From assembly GCF_900111235.1 (NCBI RefSeq), contig NZ_FOJI01000003.1, forward strand, positions 186,001 through 250,000: DNA of 64,000 nucleotides, read 5' to 3'. Each line of letters starts with the position of its first letter. Position 1 is the first letter of the stretch. Below the pieces are notes generated by a model, which was not told the DNA's origin, ran no database searches, and worked only from the letters and a program-made list of their open reading frames with translations. The stretch is from [Clostridium] fimetarium (GTDB lineage: Bacteria > Bacillota > Clostridia > Lachnospirales > Lachnospiraceae). The translations under genes were made by a program, and so were the position numbers. Positions 1 to 7,370 of this stretch are shown piece after piece.

Positions 1-326
1 ACATTAACCAATACTTCACCTGTTTCCATTGATGGTAGATAGTTAAAATAAATATCTTCCCCAAAATTATAAAAAAGGGATTTATCAAAGGTTGCTAATC
101 TTGGCGCATTCGCAATTGCATTTTGTCCTGTATCTGAAGTAGTCACCGTTTGCGATTCAGATGCATTATATGTTGTAAACTCGTTCACTTCCGAAGTTGT
201 ATTTCTCATGTTTTTCAATTGATTAAACATTTCATCAAAGAGACCTTCTTGAATACCCAACACAGTACATACAATTAATGCAATGATGCTTGTGGCTGCA
301 ATTATTCGCTTTACTATTTTCATCAT
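1..326 (-). CDS. Secreted/membrane-anchored hypothetical protein, 3' end outside window
   Basis: Partial gene that begins at tandem ATG codons (326/323) behind a GGTGG ribosome site and runs off the left edge. The translation starts MMKIVKRIIAATSIIALIV, a basic N-terminus followed by one hydrophobic segment, so it is probably membrane-anchored or exported. It is a close paralogue of the intact gene at 781-1587: both contain GLFDE(M/F)FNQLKN, SDTGQNA.ANAP and LATFD.SLFY. The function is unknown; the family looks like small secreted proteins with an Ig-like (DUF4352-type) fold, which is inference only. Confidence 0.75.
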   Translation of the reverse strand, partial: MMKIVKRIIAATSIIALIVCTVLGIQEGLFDEMFNQLKNMRNTTSEVNEFTTYNASESQTVTTSDTGQNAIANAPRLATFDKSLFYNFGEDIYFNYLPSMETGEVLVN

Positions 327-379
327 TCATTCCACCTTTATATTTAACAAATACCACACAACTATTAGGGCTATCAAAA

Positions 380-508
380 TTAGTAACCTCCAAAATTTAT
401 TTCTACAATAGCTAATCTAGTCGGGCCATATGAACATTCCCAATAAGGAAATAAAAATTGAACGGTTCAAAATAAATCTGTTCATTTTTATCTTTAGTGC
501 GGTCAATA
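380..508 (-). pseudogene. Decayed C-terminal fragment of the secreted-protein family (remnant 1)
   Basis: Read on the minus strand, this encodes DKNEQIYFEPFNFYF and, after a frameshift near 445, SYGPTRLAIVEINFGGY followed by a stop at 380-382. This lines up with the last ~40 residues of the intact neighbour (DRKEQLYFTPSNMYYRSW...GRLAFVELPLEVN). No start codon or N-terminal half remains. It lies between the two longer family members, so it is what is left of a tandem copy. Confidence 0.75.
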
Positions 509-544
509 ATATATATTTTTCATATAACATTAGTATTTTAAAAT

Positions 545-704
545 TCAGTTATCCTCCAATTTCAACTCAACAAATGCCAATCTTCCTGCCCCATAAGAAG
601 GCCTCCATGTCAGGAAATACATATCTGAAATACTAAAATATATCTGTTCATTTCTATCTTTTACATTCTAAATGACTTCTTTGCCTATCATTTCAGTCCA
701 TTTT
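545..704 (-). pseudogene. Decayed C-terminal fragment of the secreted-protein family (remnant 2)
   Basis: The minus strand reads KWTEMIGKEVI, an internal TAG, then NVKDRNEQIYFSISDMYF...GAGRLAFVELKLEDN and a stop at 545-547. This matches the C-terminal ~52 residues of the protein at 781-1587 (KWTDLIRKEAIDNLKDRKEQLYF...GRLAFVELPLEVN). The in-frame stop and missing N-terminus mark it as a pseudogene. Together with remnant 1 it shows that this locus once held at least four tandem copies. Confidence 0.8.
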
Positions 705-780
705 AACCTCCGTCATCATAAATATGCAGTATGCATAAGGATGTATTCATAATTGCTTGTTTAATTTAGTATTTCTAAAA

Positions 781-1587
781 TCAGTTAACTTCCAAAGGTA
801 ATTCTACGAAAGCTAATCTGCCAGTTCCATTTGAAGCATGCCATGAACGGTAATACATATTTGAAGGAGTAAAATATAACTGTTCCTTTCTATCTTTAAG
901 GTTATCAATTGCCTCCTTACGTATCAAATCAGTCCATTTACATAACGCTGTTTCGCCTGGCTGAAGAAAAATTTCACCCTTTTTAAATACTCCACCTCCA
1001 CTTATTTTTCCATCTTGAAATGTTGCCATCCATCTTTTATTTATATCAACTTTTCCATTTCTATCAAAAGTATATAAATAACAATTTCCAGTGCTCCATG
1101 ATGTCTTCGTTGTACCAATATTTGTAAATTGGATTTCCACTGACACAATATAATAACCATTAGGATAGGTATCTGGAGCCATTTCTAACCTACGCGAAAA
1201 ATATTCAGGATCGTCCAAAAATTTTAACGACTCAGGATCTAGTTCGTCACTTATAAAAGCACTCTTTACATTAACCATAATTTCACCTTTTTCAACTGAC
1301 GGGCCATAGTTACAATATATATCTTCACCTAAATCATAAAAAAGAGATTCATCAAATGTTGCCAATTTCGGTGCATTTGCGGCCGCATTTTGTCCTGTAT
1401 CTGAAGCAGTTTTCGTTTGAGCTTCTGCAGAATTATATGTTGTAAGCTCACCAGCTTCTGATGCTACGTCGTTGTTTTTAAGCTGATTAAAGAATTCATC
1501 AAACAGGCCTTTTTGAATTCCTAATGCAGCACTTATAATTAGTGCAATAATACTTATAGACGCAATTGACCGTTTTACTATTTTCAT
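781..1587 (-). CDS. Secreted hypothetical protein, intact member of a tandem family
   Basis: 268 residues. Residues 1-25 form a basic N-terminus plus one hydrophobic helix (signal anchor or uncleaved signal). A low-complexity Ala/Thr/Ser linker follows (to ~75), then a ~190-residue globular region with many aromatic and beta-strand-like stretches (YYIVSVEIQFTNIGTTKTSW), reminiscent of DUF4352/Ig-like extracellular domains. I do not recognise a specific function. The ATG at 1587 is preferred because GGAG lies 7 nt upstream; a GTG at 1590 is possible. It lies downstream of a LytTR-type operator and the GHKL/LytTR pair, so control by that system is plausible (inference). Confidence 0.8.
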   Translation of the reverse strand: MKIVKRSIASISIIALIISAALGIQKGLFDEFFNQLKNNDVASEAGELTTYNSAEAQTKTASDTGQNAAANAPKLATFDESLFYDLGEDIYCNYGPSVEKGEIMVNVKSAFISDELDPESLKFLDDPEYFSRRLEMAPDTYPNGYYIVSVEIQFTNIGTTKTSWSTGNCYLYTFDRNGKVDINKRWMATFQDGKISGGGVFKKGEIFLQPGETALCKWTDLIRKEAIDNLKDRKEQLYFTPSNMYYRSWHASNGTGRLAFVELPLEVN

Positions 1588-1763
1588 CACTCGGCTCCAT
1601 CTTTTTATTCTACAAATGCCACAAATATTAAAGACTCATAAATGTTTCTATTTAAATTTTCATATTCAATTAAATTCTAAATTTAATTCTAACTTTGATA
1701 TACTCATTTTCTGCATACTGTGATTACTAATATTAATCTTTCTATTTTAATAGTTGATTTCCC

Positions 1764-1803
1764 TAAAATAAATAGGCCATAGACTATATCTATGACCTAT
1801 TTT
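1764..1803 (-). terminator. Rho-independent terminator after the 15-codon ORF
   Basis: Near-perfect 14-bp stem (AAATAGGTCATAGA with TCTATGGCCTATTT, one G.T pair) with loop TATAG, followed on the minus strand by ATTTTAG. It begins at the stop codon of the small ORF at 1806-1853. A transcript from the promoter at 1916-1966 would therefore be only about 140 nt unless it reads through to the secreted-protein gene. Confidence 0.75.
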
Positions 1804-1805
1804 AT

Positions 1806-1853
1806 TTAGATAGGTAGTAAAATGAATCTTTTTACATTAATTTTCCTTCGCAT
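1806..1853 (-). CDS. Candidate 15-residue peptide gene
   Basis: Minus-strand ORF encoding MRRKINVKRFILLPI, with ribosome site AGAGG 6 nt before the ATG. It sits between a LytTR-type promoter and a strong terminator, so it is the only ORF a terminated transcript could carry. A basic N-terminal half and hydrophobic FILLPI tail would suit a small membrane-active or signalling peptide. There is no Gly-Gly leader and no AgrD-like Cys/Ser. Chance occurrence cannot be excluded at this length, and the alternative is a purely non-coding transcript. Confidence 0.45.
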   Translation of the reverse strand: MRRKINVKRFILLPI

Positions 1854-1915
1854 ACTATACCTCTAATTATTATTTATTAAGTTGCAAAACTATAAATTAA
1901 TAATAATCCTATTTT

Positions 1916-1966
1916 ATTATATTTCAATACCTTTGGCACGAACTGTAGTTTTTTGGCACGAACTGT
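1916..1966 (-). promoter_or_regulatory. LytTR-type operator (two ACAGTTCGT repeats) plus TATAAT -10
   Basis: On the minus strand ACAGTTCGTGCC occurs twice exactly 20 bp apart (9-mers at 1958-1966 and 1938-1946), followed 16 bp later by a perfect TATAAT (1916-1921). Each ACAGTTCGT fits the published AgrA/LytTR site pattern (W-M-M-GTT-N-R-K). No good -35 is present; the position is occupied by the second repeat, as expected of an activator-dependent promoter. The obvious regulator is the LytTR protein encoded at 3269-4042. Confidence 0.7.
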
Positions 1967-2049
1967 CAATTTAACAAGTAAAAAGCAAAACAAGTTAACG
2001 GTTGAATATAAAATGCGAAGTTGAAAAGCAAAAAAATCTTATGCTATTA

Positions 2050-3309
2050 TTATTTATGAATTACCACCCTACAAACCATTCTGTTATTCTCCTCCACATA
2101 ATGAATTGTTCCATTATATTTCTTTACTATATCTCTTATACTCTGCATTCCAAATCCGTGTTTTTTCTTATCTTGTTTGGTCGTTACAAATGCATCTTTA
2201 CTATTTATCATTGTACCTTTAATCGAATTCTCAATTATGATATTAATATTATCATCTACATATAGCTCCAAATTCACACTAGCAGGATTTGCCTGTATTG
2301 CAGCTTCGATTGCATTATCTAAAAGATTTCCCAAAAGGATACTCATATCTAGGTCAGAAATAGTGTTAATTTCTCCATTTACAATGCATTTCGTCTCAAT
2401 ATCGTTCCTTTTGCATTTTTCAAATTTGTCATTAATCATATAATTAAGCACTCTGTTGTTGCAATACTTAACATACCCCATTGCATCCACTTTTTCTTCT
2501 ATAAGGTTGTTTAGGAATTGTTTCGCTTCGCTATATTCTTCGTGGTCTATGTGATAATTGGCAGATACAATACAGTGTTTTATGTCGTGGCGAAGTTTTC
2601 TTGCCTCATCGTACATATGCTGTATTCTATCTACTTCAGATATATTTTGCTCATAAGATAAATTCAAAAACCATTTATCAACTTTTTTCTGATATGTAGT
2701 GCAGATGCTTCCAACGACTGCTTGAAATGCAATCATAATAAATAGCAAACACAGGATAAAACCAAAACTTCTATCTATTTCATTAATTACCACCGTGACG
2801 CTTTTACTTATAGAAATAAATATAACAACTATTATGCTGACTAACACTACTGTCAATTCACTATCATTTAGGTTGATTTCATATCTTCTACGTATGGCAA
2901 CTGATAATAGAACAAGCAAAAACACTGCAGAAAGGCTCCACATCTCTGCTTCCTTTCCAGCCAAATTCGAAATTACATCTCCATGATTATCAAGTGCACT
3001 CAATGCAGTAAGTAATAGACTGATCAGCACCAATGCTTCTGTTATCTTTTTCAGCATTAATTCTTCATAAAATATACTAATGTATATGATCACGGTGAGC
3101 GACTGTAGAATAATCATTTCTACAAATCCACTTTTAAAGGTTATTATGTATATCGCTGATATCCCAATGATCGCAATTATTTCCAGAAATACTGTATATA
3201 GTTTTTTTGTTAATTGTCCTACAAATATTTCATTCATACAATATATAATAAGCATTCCAATACAAACATTACTCAGTATCAGAAACAGGTAAGGTATCAT
3301 TGAGCCCAT
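2050..3309 (-). CDS. GHKL-domain sensor histidine kinase (AgrC/ComD class)
   Basis: 419 residues. Roughly six hydrophobic segments occupy residues 4-205, the usual polytopic sensor of peptide-responsive kinases. Next come a dimerisation region with RKLRHDIKHCI (phospho-acceptor His) and a GHKL ATPase with N-box NLLDNAIEA and G-box HGFGMQSI near the C-terminus. It lacks the HAMP/HisKA layout of OmpR-type kinases. The 5' end overlaps the response-regulator gene by 41 bp, so the pair is translationally coupled. The start may instead be the Met at 3300; neither has an obvious ribosome site. No agrB/agrD is present nearby. Confidence 0.88.
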   Translation of the reverse strand: MGSMIPYLFLILSNVCIGMLIIYCMNEIFVGQLTKKLYTVFLEIIAIIGISAIYIITFKSGFVEMIILQSLTVIIYISIFYEELMLKKITEALVLISLLLTALSALDNHGDVISNLAGKEAEMWSLSAVFLLVLLSVAIRRRYEINLNDSELTVVLVSIIVVIFISISKSVTVVINEIDRSFGFILCLLFIMIAFQAVVGSICTTYQKKVDKWFLNLSYEQNISEVDRIQHMYDEARKLRHDIKHCIVSANYHIDHEEYSEAKQFLNNLIEEKVDAMGYVKYCNNRVLNYMINDKFEKCKRNDIETKCIVNGEINTISDLDMSILLGNLLDNAIEAAIQANPASVNLELYVDDNINIIIENSIKGTMINSKDAFVTTKQDKKKHGFGMQSIRDIVKKYNGTIHYVEENNRMVCRVVIHK

Positions 3310-4042
3310 TTATTTTTATTCTCCCTTTTGCATATTTAAGCTGATAGTCTCTGAAACCATCTTTCACTTCTTTCAGTCGGCTTCTGCTTATTTCAACAAA
3401 TTTATCATTAAATAAATATAGTGTTTTTCCATCAATTTCCCTTACATATTTCAGATTGATCATATAACCTCTGCTTGCAATCACAAATGACTTTTTTAAT
3501 AATTCATTTTCATATTTTAATAACTGATCACGTATCGTAACATCATCGTTTTCACTGCTCACAATGATATCATGCTTGTAAGAACATACCGTTCTTATCT
3601 CATCTAACAAAAATTCATACTTCTCTTTTCCCATTCCAAATATAATCATCTGGTTACTATCTACGAAATATTGGACCATTCGAAACATTACCTGTTCAAA
3701 TTCATTTTCGAAAGCTCGTTTTCTAACGAAGCCTAATGGTCTAAATACAAATGAATCGAATACCAGATTTTCATAGGTGGTTACAAAAACGATGTTCGTA
3801 TCATTTCGGATTTTTGTCAGACTGGATGCAACATCAAAGCCATTTTCCTCTCCCAATTCTATATCGAGAAAAATTACATCAAACTTATTATTAACATAAT
3901 CCTTGATCAAATCATTCCCGCAATGATATTGAATAATTCCATATGATACATGCTCATATTTCTGTTTCATTATTCTGCTTATAGTCTCTGTTTCAACTTC
4001 TCTAAATGTTTTTTCGTCATCACATATTGCAAATCTCAGCAT
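3269..4042 (-). CDS. LytTR-family response regulator
   Basis: 257 residues. An N-terminal receiver domain carries the acidic pair ICDDE (8-12) and phospho-acceptor Asp in VIFLDIELGEENG (~56). The C-terminal LytTR DNA-binding domain (~140-240) contains SFVIASRGYMINLKYV and ISRSRLKEVK. Regulators of this class bind paired 9-bp direct repeats, and such a pair lies at 1938-1966 in the same locus. A GGGGGA ribosome site precedes the ATG. It is transcribed ahead of the kinase gene and 50 bp after the cNMP-domain gene. Confidence 0.9.
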   Translation of the reverse strand: MLRFAICDDEKTFREVETETISRIMKQKYEHVSYGIIQYHCGNDLIKDYVNNKFDVIFLDIELGEENGFDVASSLTKIRNDTNIVFVTTYENLVFDSFVFRPLGFVRKRAFENEFEQVMFRMVQYFVDSNQMIIFGMGKEKYEFLLDEIRTVCSYKHDIIVSSENDDVTIRDQLLKYENELLKKSFVIASRGYMINLKYVREIDGKTLYLFNDKFVEISRSRLKEVKDGFRDYQLKYAKGRIKINGLNDTLPVSDTE

Positions 4043-4092
4043 TGAAACTCCCCCTGCAGATTACTACTTTTAGGTCAGAATCAATCAACCTA

Positions 4093-6429
4093 CTATAATT
4101 CCCCATAAAACTTCAACGTCTCTTCCAGTTCCACCGGAATCTCAATATGTTCTTTCTCTAGTTTCTTAATACTCATACTACATTCCCGAAACTTCTTTTG
4201 CTTATCTCTTATATATCTAGCCATCGCTTCTTCAAATAGAGGTTGCTTCGAATTGCGCTCTCTTAATTCCTTTGCCAATGGACAATAGGTAGCTAAGATT
4301 GTCCTTGCGATTTTGTTCAGCCTTAAATACCCTTGTGACTCATTTTGTATCCAAGTAATATAATCTGATACAAATATTTCTCTAACGTTACTTCTTCCTC
4401 TTTGTACCTGATGCTTGATTTTTATTTTCTGTTCCTCAGATAAATCTCTATTTTTACTGTATGATTGAATGTAATCTGAATAGTCTGAAGTTAGAGACTT
4501 TTCTCTTACATCGTTCCATGAGATACCTTCAATTGTCCTACACAACTCAAATCGAAATCTGCCGATTGCTTTCACAAGCATATCAAACAAATCTGTTTCC
4601 CCAAATATAGGAAATAAAAATCTGCCACTAGTATCTCTTTTTCTGCCTTCTATTTCCTGCCACATAACACTATTGCATCCAACAGTTGGCAGTAATATGA
4701 CGTCTGGAAATGCCTGTTTTACGATATACTCTTTCGGTATTCCTCTTGACGCATCATAGAATAGAACTTCTCTATAAAACGCGGAATAATCGATTGATAC
4801 CAAATGATCTATTTCTAGATTGATTTTATTTCTTGTATTGAGCATTTTACTCATTGTTTTGATAATGATTCCTTCATGTAGAATTGGTACAAATATACTA
4901 ACTTGTCCATTCACCAGCCTGTTATTGTATCGAAAGATATTTTTGATTTCATATCCAACTTTTTTTATTGGATTTGTTAAATAATCGTTTTCTTCAGCAG
5001 CTGACATTTGATTGTATTTTTTTATTTCTCTTAAGTTTTCATTATACTCAAGGTCAAATTCATTTTTTGAAGGTTCTTTTCTGCCTGCATATATCTCATC
5101 AAGCCACTCTTTAAAAGTATATACGCAACAATTACCCTGTTTTTCATTTTCATCCTTAAGATAGTACAGCTCCACGCACTGAGCAGTTGTCAAAAGAGTC
5201 TCTTCCACAAAGCCATAGTTTAGAAATAACTCGATGACTCTACTTAACACTTCTTGCTGACAAGTTTTTAAATATACTTTTAAATACAATTCATAAAATG
5301 TCTCATTTATTTTCTTTCTTATAATACGTACATTTTCACTGATAGATGTCTTATCTTTTAGCTCACTAAATGCTACGATAAGTTGCTTTATTTCATCTTT
5401 TTCTTCTTCTTCAATTTCGGCATAAGTTAATATCTGTTCTAAGGAATTTCTTAGCTCATTAATGGCAGTTTCTGCTGAACTGTTTGATAAATTTATCTCA
5501 GCTTCTTTGCTTTCTCCATCTTCATTCGTTCCTGAAATGACTGATGAATATATACCTTCCATTATTTTTTTATCATATTTAAGTTTACAACCTGACTTTT
5601 CAGATAATAACCTGTCGGTTATATTTATCTTTGTAATCATTCTACTAAGCAAAACAATTAGATCATCATTACTACCACCAGCATTTTTGATATCTAATGC
5701 AATCTTTGAAAGTTCCTTGAAAATGCACTCCTCTTTATCACTAAATATGATTTCAAAAATTTCTTTTATATATGTTGCCATATGAATACTTTCTTTAATT
5801 AATTTATTAATTAATTCAGACTGTTTCACAACATGTAAATACGAAAGATTTGAATTGCATGAAAAATATGTCTTTTGAATATCTTCAGGTAATTGTAAAC
5901 ACTCCTCATAATATTTTAAATCATGACTATCAAAAATATATGCACTCTCATATTTCACAATTTCATTGTTTTGACTAAAAATAGTGGAAACATGTCCATT
6001 CATGCTGCATATGTCAATGAATTCCTGATGTAATTCATGTATAAACCGATATGTTTCATCAACTATAGTTGTTAGTGCTGTAGTAATACGACTCAAATCT
6101 GTAATATACTTATTAAGATTGCAAACCATCAAGCCACTGTAGTCCTTATTAAAATTCATGATTTTCTTAATATCTTTTTTATCATTTATTTGAAATGCAT
6201 AAAGCGTTATATTTTCATAAGCAATATAGTTAGTTATATATACCTTTTCACAAATATCGCTTATACCAATAAAGCTTCCTACGCTCATGATTGTTTTAAT
6301 TCCTTGATTGTATGCGATCACTCTACCCTCTAAAATCACACAAATAGTATCTACAATCTCGCCTTGTTTATATATCACAGAACCTGCTTTAAGTTGATTC
6401 AAATTGCCTACATTCAAACTGGCTCCCAT
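4093..6429 (-). CDS. Large protein with N-terminal cyclic-nucleotide-binding-like domain
   Basis: 778 residues. Residues ~8-110 resemble a cNMP-binding beta-roll (LKAGSVIYKQGEIVDTICVILEGRVIAYNQG), but no Crp-type HTH follows. The rest is a long, largely helical, charged region with no motif I recognise; it ends in a basic segment (AMARYIRDKQKKFRECSMSIKKLEKE). No signal peptide or membrane helix is visible. Proteins of this layout occur in Lachnospiraceae as uncharacterised cNMP-domain proteins. A sigma-A promoter (6473-6501) and upstream direct repeats precede it. It is 50 bp upstream of the LytTR regulator and so may belong to the same signalling unit. Confidence 0.7.
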   Translation of the reverse strand: MGASLNVGNLNQLKAGSVIYKQGEIVDTICVILEGRVIAYNQGIKTIMSVGSFIGISDICEKVYITNYIAYENITLYAFQINDKKDIKKIMNFNKDYSGLMVCNLNKYITDLSRITTALTTIVDETYRFIHELHQEFIDICSMNGHVSTIFSQNNEIVKYESAYIFDSHDLKYYEECLQLPEDIQKTYFSCNSNLSYLHVVKQSELINKLIKESIHMATYIKEIFEIIFSDKEECIFKELSKIALDIKNAGGSNDDLIVLLSRMITKINITDRLLSEKSGCKLKYDKKIMEGIYSSVISGTNEDGESKEAEINLSNSSAETAINELRNSLEQILTYAEIEEEEKDEIKQLIVAFSELKDKTSISENVRIIRKKINETFYELYLKVYLKTCQQEVLSRVIELFLNYGFVEETLLTTAQCVELYYLKDENEKQGNCCVYTFKEWLDEIYAGRKEPSKNEFDLEYNENLREIKKYNQMSAAEENDYLTNPIKKVGYEIKNIFRYNNRLVNGQVSIFVPILHEGIIIKTMSKMLNTRNKINLEIDHLVSIDYSAFYREVLFYDASRGIPKEYIVKQAFPDVILLPTVGCNSVMWQEIEGRKRDTSGRFLFPIFGETDLFDMLVKAIGRFRFELCRTIEGISWNDVREKSLTSDYSDYIQSYSKNRDLSEEQKIKIKHQVQRGRSNVREIFVSDYITWIQNESQGYLRLNKIARTILATYCPLAKELRERNSKQPLFEEAMARYIRDKQKKFRECSMSIKKLEKEHIEIPVELEETLKFYGEL

Positions 6430-6472
6430 GCTTATTTTACCTACCTCTACTTTTAGTATATTGCTATTTATA

Positions 6473-6501
6473 ATTATACACCAAACACCCTATTTCAACA
6501 A
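6473..6501 (-). promoter_or_regulatory. Sigma-A-type promoter for the cNMP-domain gene
   Basis: On the minus strand TTGTTG (6496-6501) and TATAAT (6473-6478) are separated by exactly 17 bp, ~45 nt ahead of the start at 6429. The tandem 20-21-bp repeats at 6491-6575 lie immediately upstream of the -35, a position suited to an activator. Confidence 0.65.
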
Positions 6502-6575
6502 TGGTTCTTCCTTGCATTCATTATTTTCTCTATGCATTTCAATGTTTCCTCTTTGCATTTCATTTTTTCTTATTG
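6491..6575. repeat. Helically phased direct repeats between divergent promoters
   Basis: Three copies of TGCATT(T)CA begin at 6513, 6533 and 6554 (periods 20 and 21), with a weaker ATTTCAA at 6492. They fill the space between the -35 of the minus-strand cNMP gene and overlap the -35 (TTGCAT) of the plus-strand VanX-like gene. About two helical turns per repeat suggests an operator for a protein binding one DNA face. The cognate protein is unknown. Confidence 0.55.
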
Positions 6576-6581
6576 TATAAT
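6553..6581 (+). promoter_or_regulatory. Sigma-A-type promoter for the VanX-like gene
   Basis: TTGCAT (6553-6558), 17-bp spacer, TATAAT (6576-6581), then ~35 nt to the ATG at 6616 with AGGAGGGG ribosome site. The -35 is part of the third TGCATTTCA direct repeat. Confidence 0.7.
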
Positions 6582-6615
6582 ACACTTAATTTATAGAAAT
6601 TAGCTAGGAGGGGAA

Positions 6616-7362
6616 ATGTCAAAAAAAATTATACTATATATGTGTATCTTATTATTATCATTTTCAATAACTGCTTGTACAAAATTGGATTCAAAAAATA
6701 AAGAAACTAGTCTTTGTGAAACGATACCAAATACCCCAAATATAACTAGTGGTGCAACGGTAAACATTCAAGAATTTACTACAGATAGTGCTAAAGAAAT
6801 AATCACTCATAAGAATTCGGATTTTGTGAAAATCATAGATTATATTCCAAATGCTGTAATCGATTTGAAATATTCTACTTTAGATAACTTTACTGGTTGT
6901 ATCATTTATAATTTTACGGATGCATATTTACGCTATGGCACCACATTAAAGTTGCAAAATGCCCAACAACAATTATTAAATCAGGGATATACCATTAAAA
7001 TATGGGATGCATTTCGTCCATTTGAAGCACAAGTTGCCTTATGGAACGCATATCCAAATGGGAACTATGTAGCAAATCCCAAGAATGGATATACAAGTCA
7101 TAATATTGGAAACACTGTCGATATTACAATCGTTAAATTAGATGGCACTGAAGTAACTATGCCAACTGCTTTTGACGATTTTACAGCAAAAGCAAATCGT
7201 GACTATTCAGATGTTTCTTTAGAGCAAGCTGATCATGCAATATTACTAGAAACCATTATGACAAATTGCGGTTTTAAAGGATATTCAAATGAGTGGTGGC
7301 ACTATGAAGATGTTGATTTGTATGAACCAGACGAAACTTTCTTGCCGCCTGTTAGAAATTAA
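6616..7362 (+). CDS. D-alanyl-D-alanine dipeptidase-like lipoprotein (VanX / peptidase M15D)
   Basis: 248 residues. A lipobox (SITAC, Cys21) follows a hydrophobic signal, so the mature protein should be lipid-anchored outside the membrane. The zinc-peptidase signature is complete: Arg134 in DAFRPF, SHNIGNTVD (His162 and Asp169 as zinc ligands), and EWWHY (Glu226 catalytic, His229 zinc). VanX proper is cytoplasmic and confers glycopeptide resistance; an exported relative more likely trims peptidoglycan peptides (inference). Start chosen from a strong AGGAGG. It is convergent with the SGNH gene, whose stop is 8 bp away. Confidence 0.88.
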   Translation: MSKKIILYMCILLLSFSITACTKLDSKNKETSLCETIPNTPNITSGATVNIQEFTTDSAKEIITHKNSDFVKIIDYIPNAVIDLKYSTLDNFTGCIIYNFTDAYLRYGTTLKLQNAQQQLLNQGYTIKIWDAFRPFEAQVALWNAYPNGNYVANPKNGYTSHNIGNTVDITIVKLDGTEVTMPTAFDDFTAKANRDYSDVSLEQADHAILLETIMTNCGFKGYSNEWWHYEDVDLYEPDETFLPPVRN

Positions 7363-7370
7363 TATTCTTC

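Noticed and set aside
430-636. Plus-strand open frame of 68 codons
   Set aside because: It is antisense to the two decayed C-terminal fragments of the secreted-protein family and has no ribosome site.
2050-4042. Classical agr quorum-sensing locus
   Set aside because: The kinase and LytTR regulator fit, but no AgrB-like protease or AgrD-like precursor is present in the flanks; only a 15-codon ORF without Cys/Ser thiolactone features is seen.
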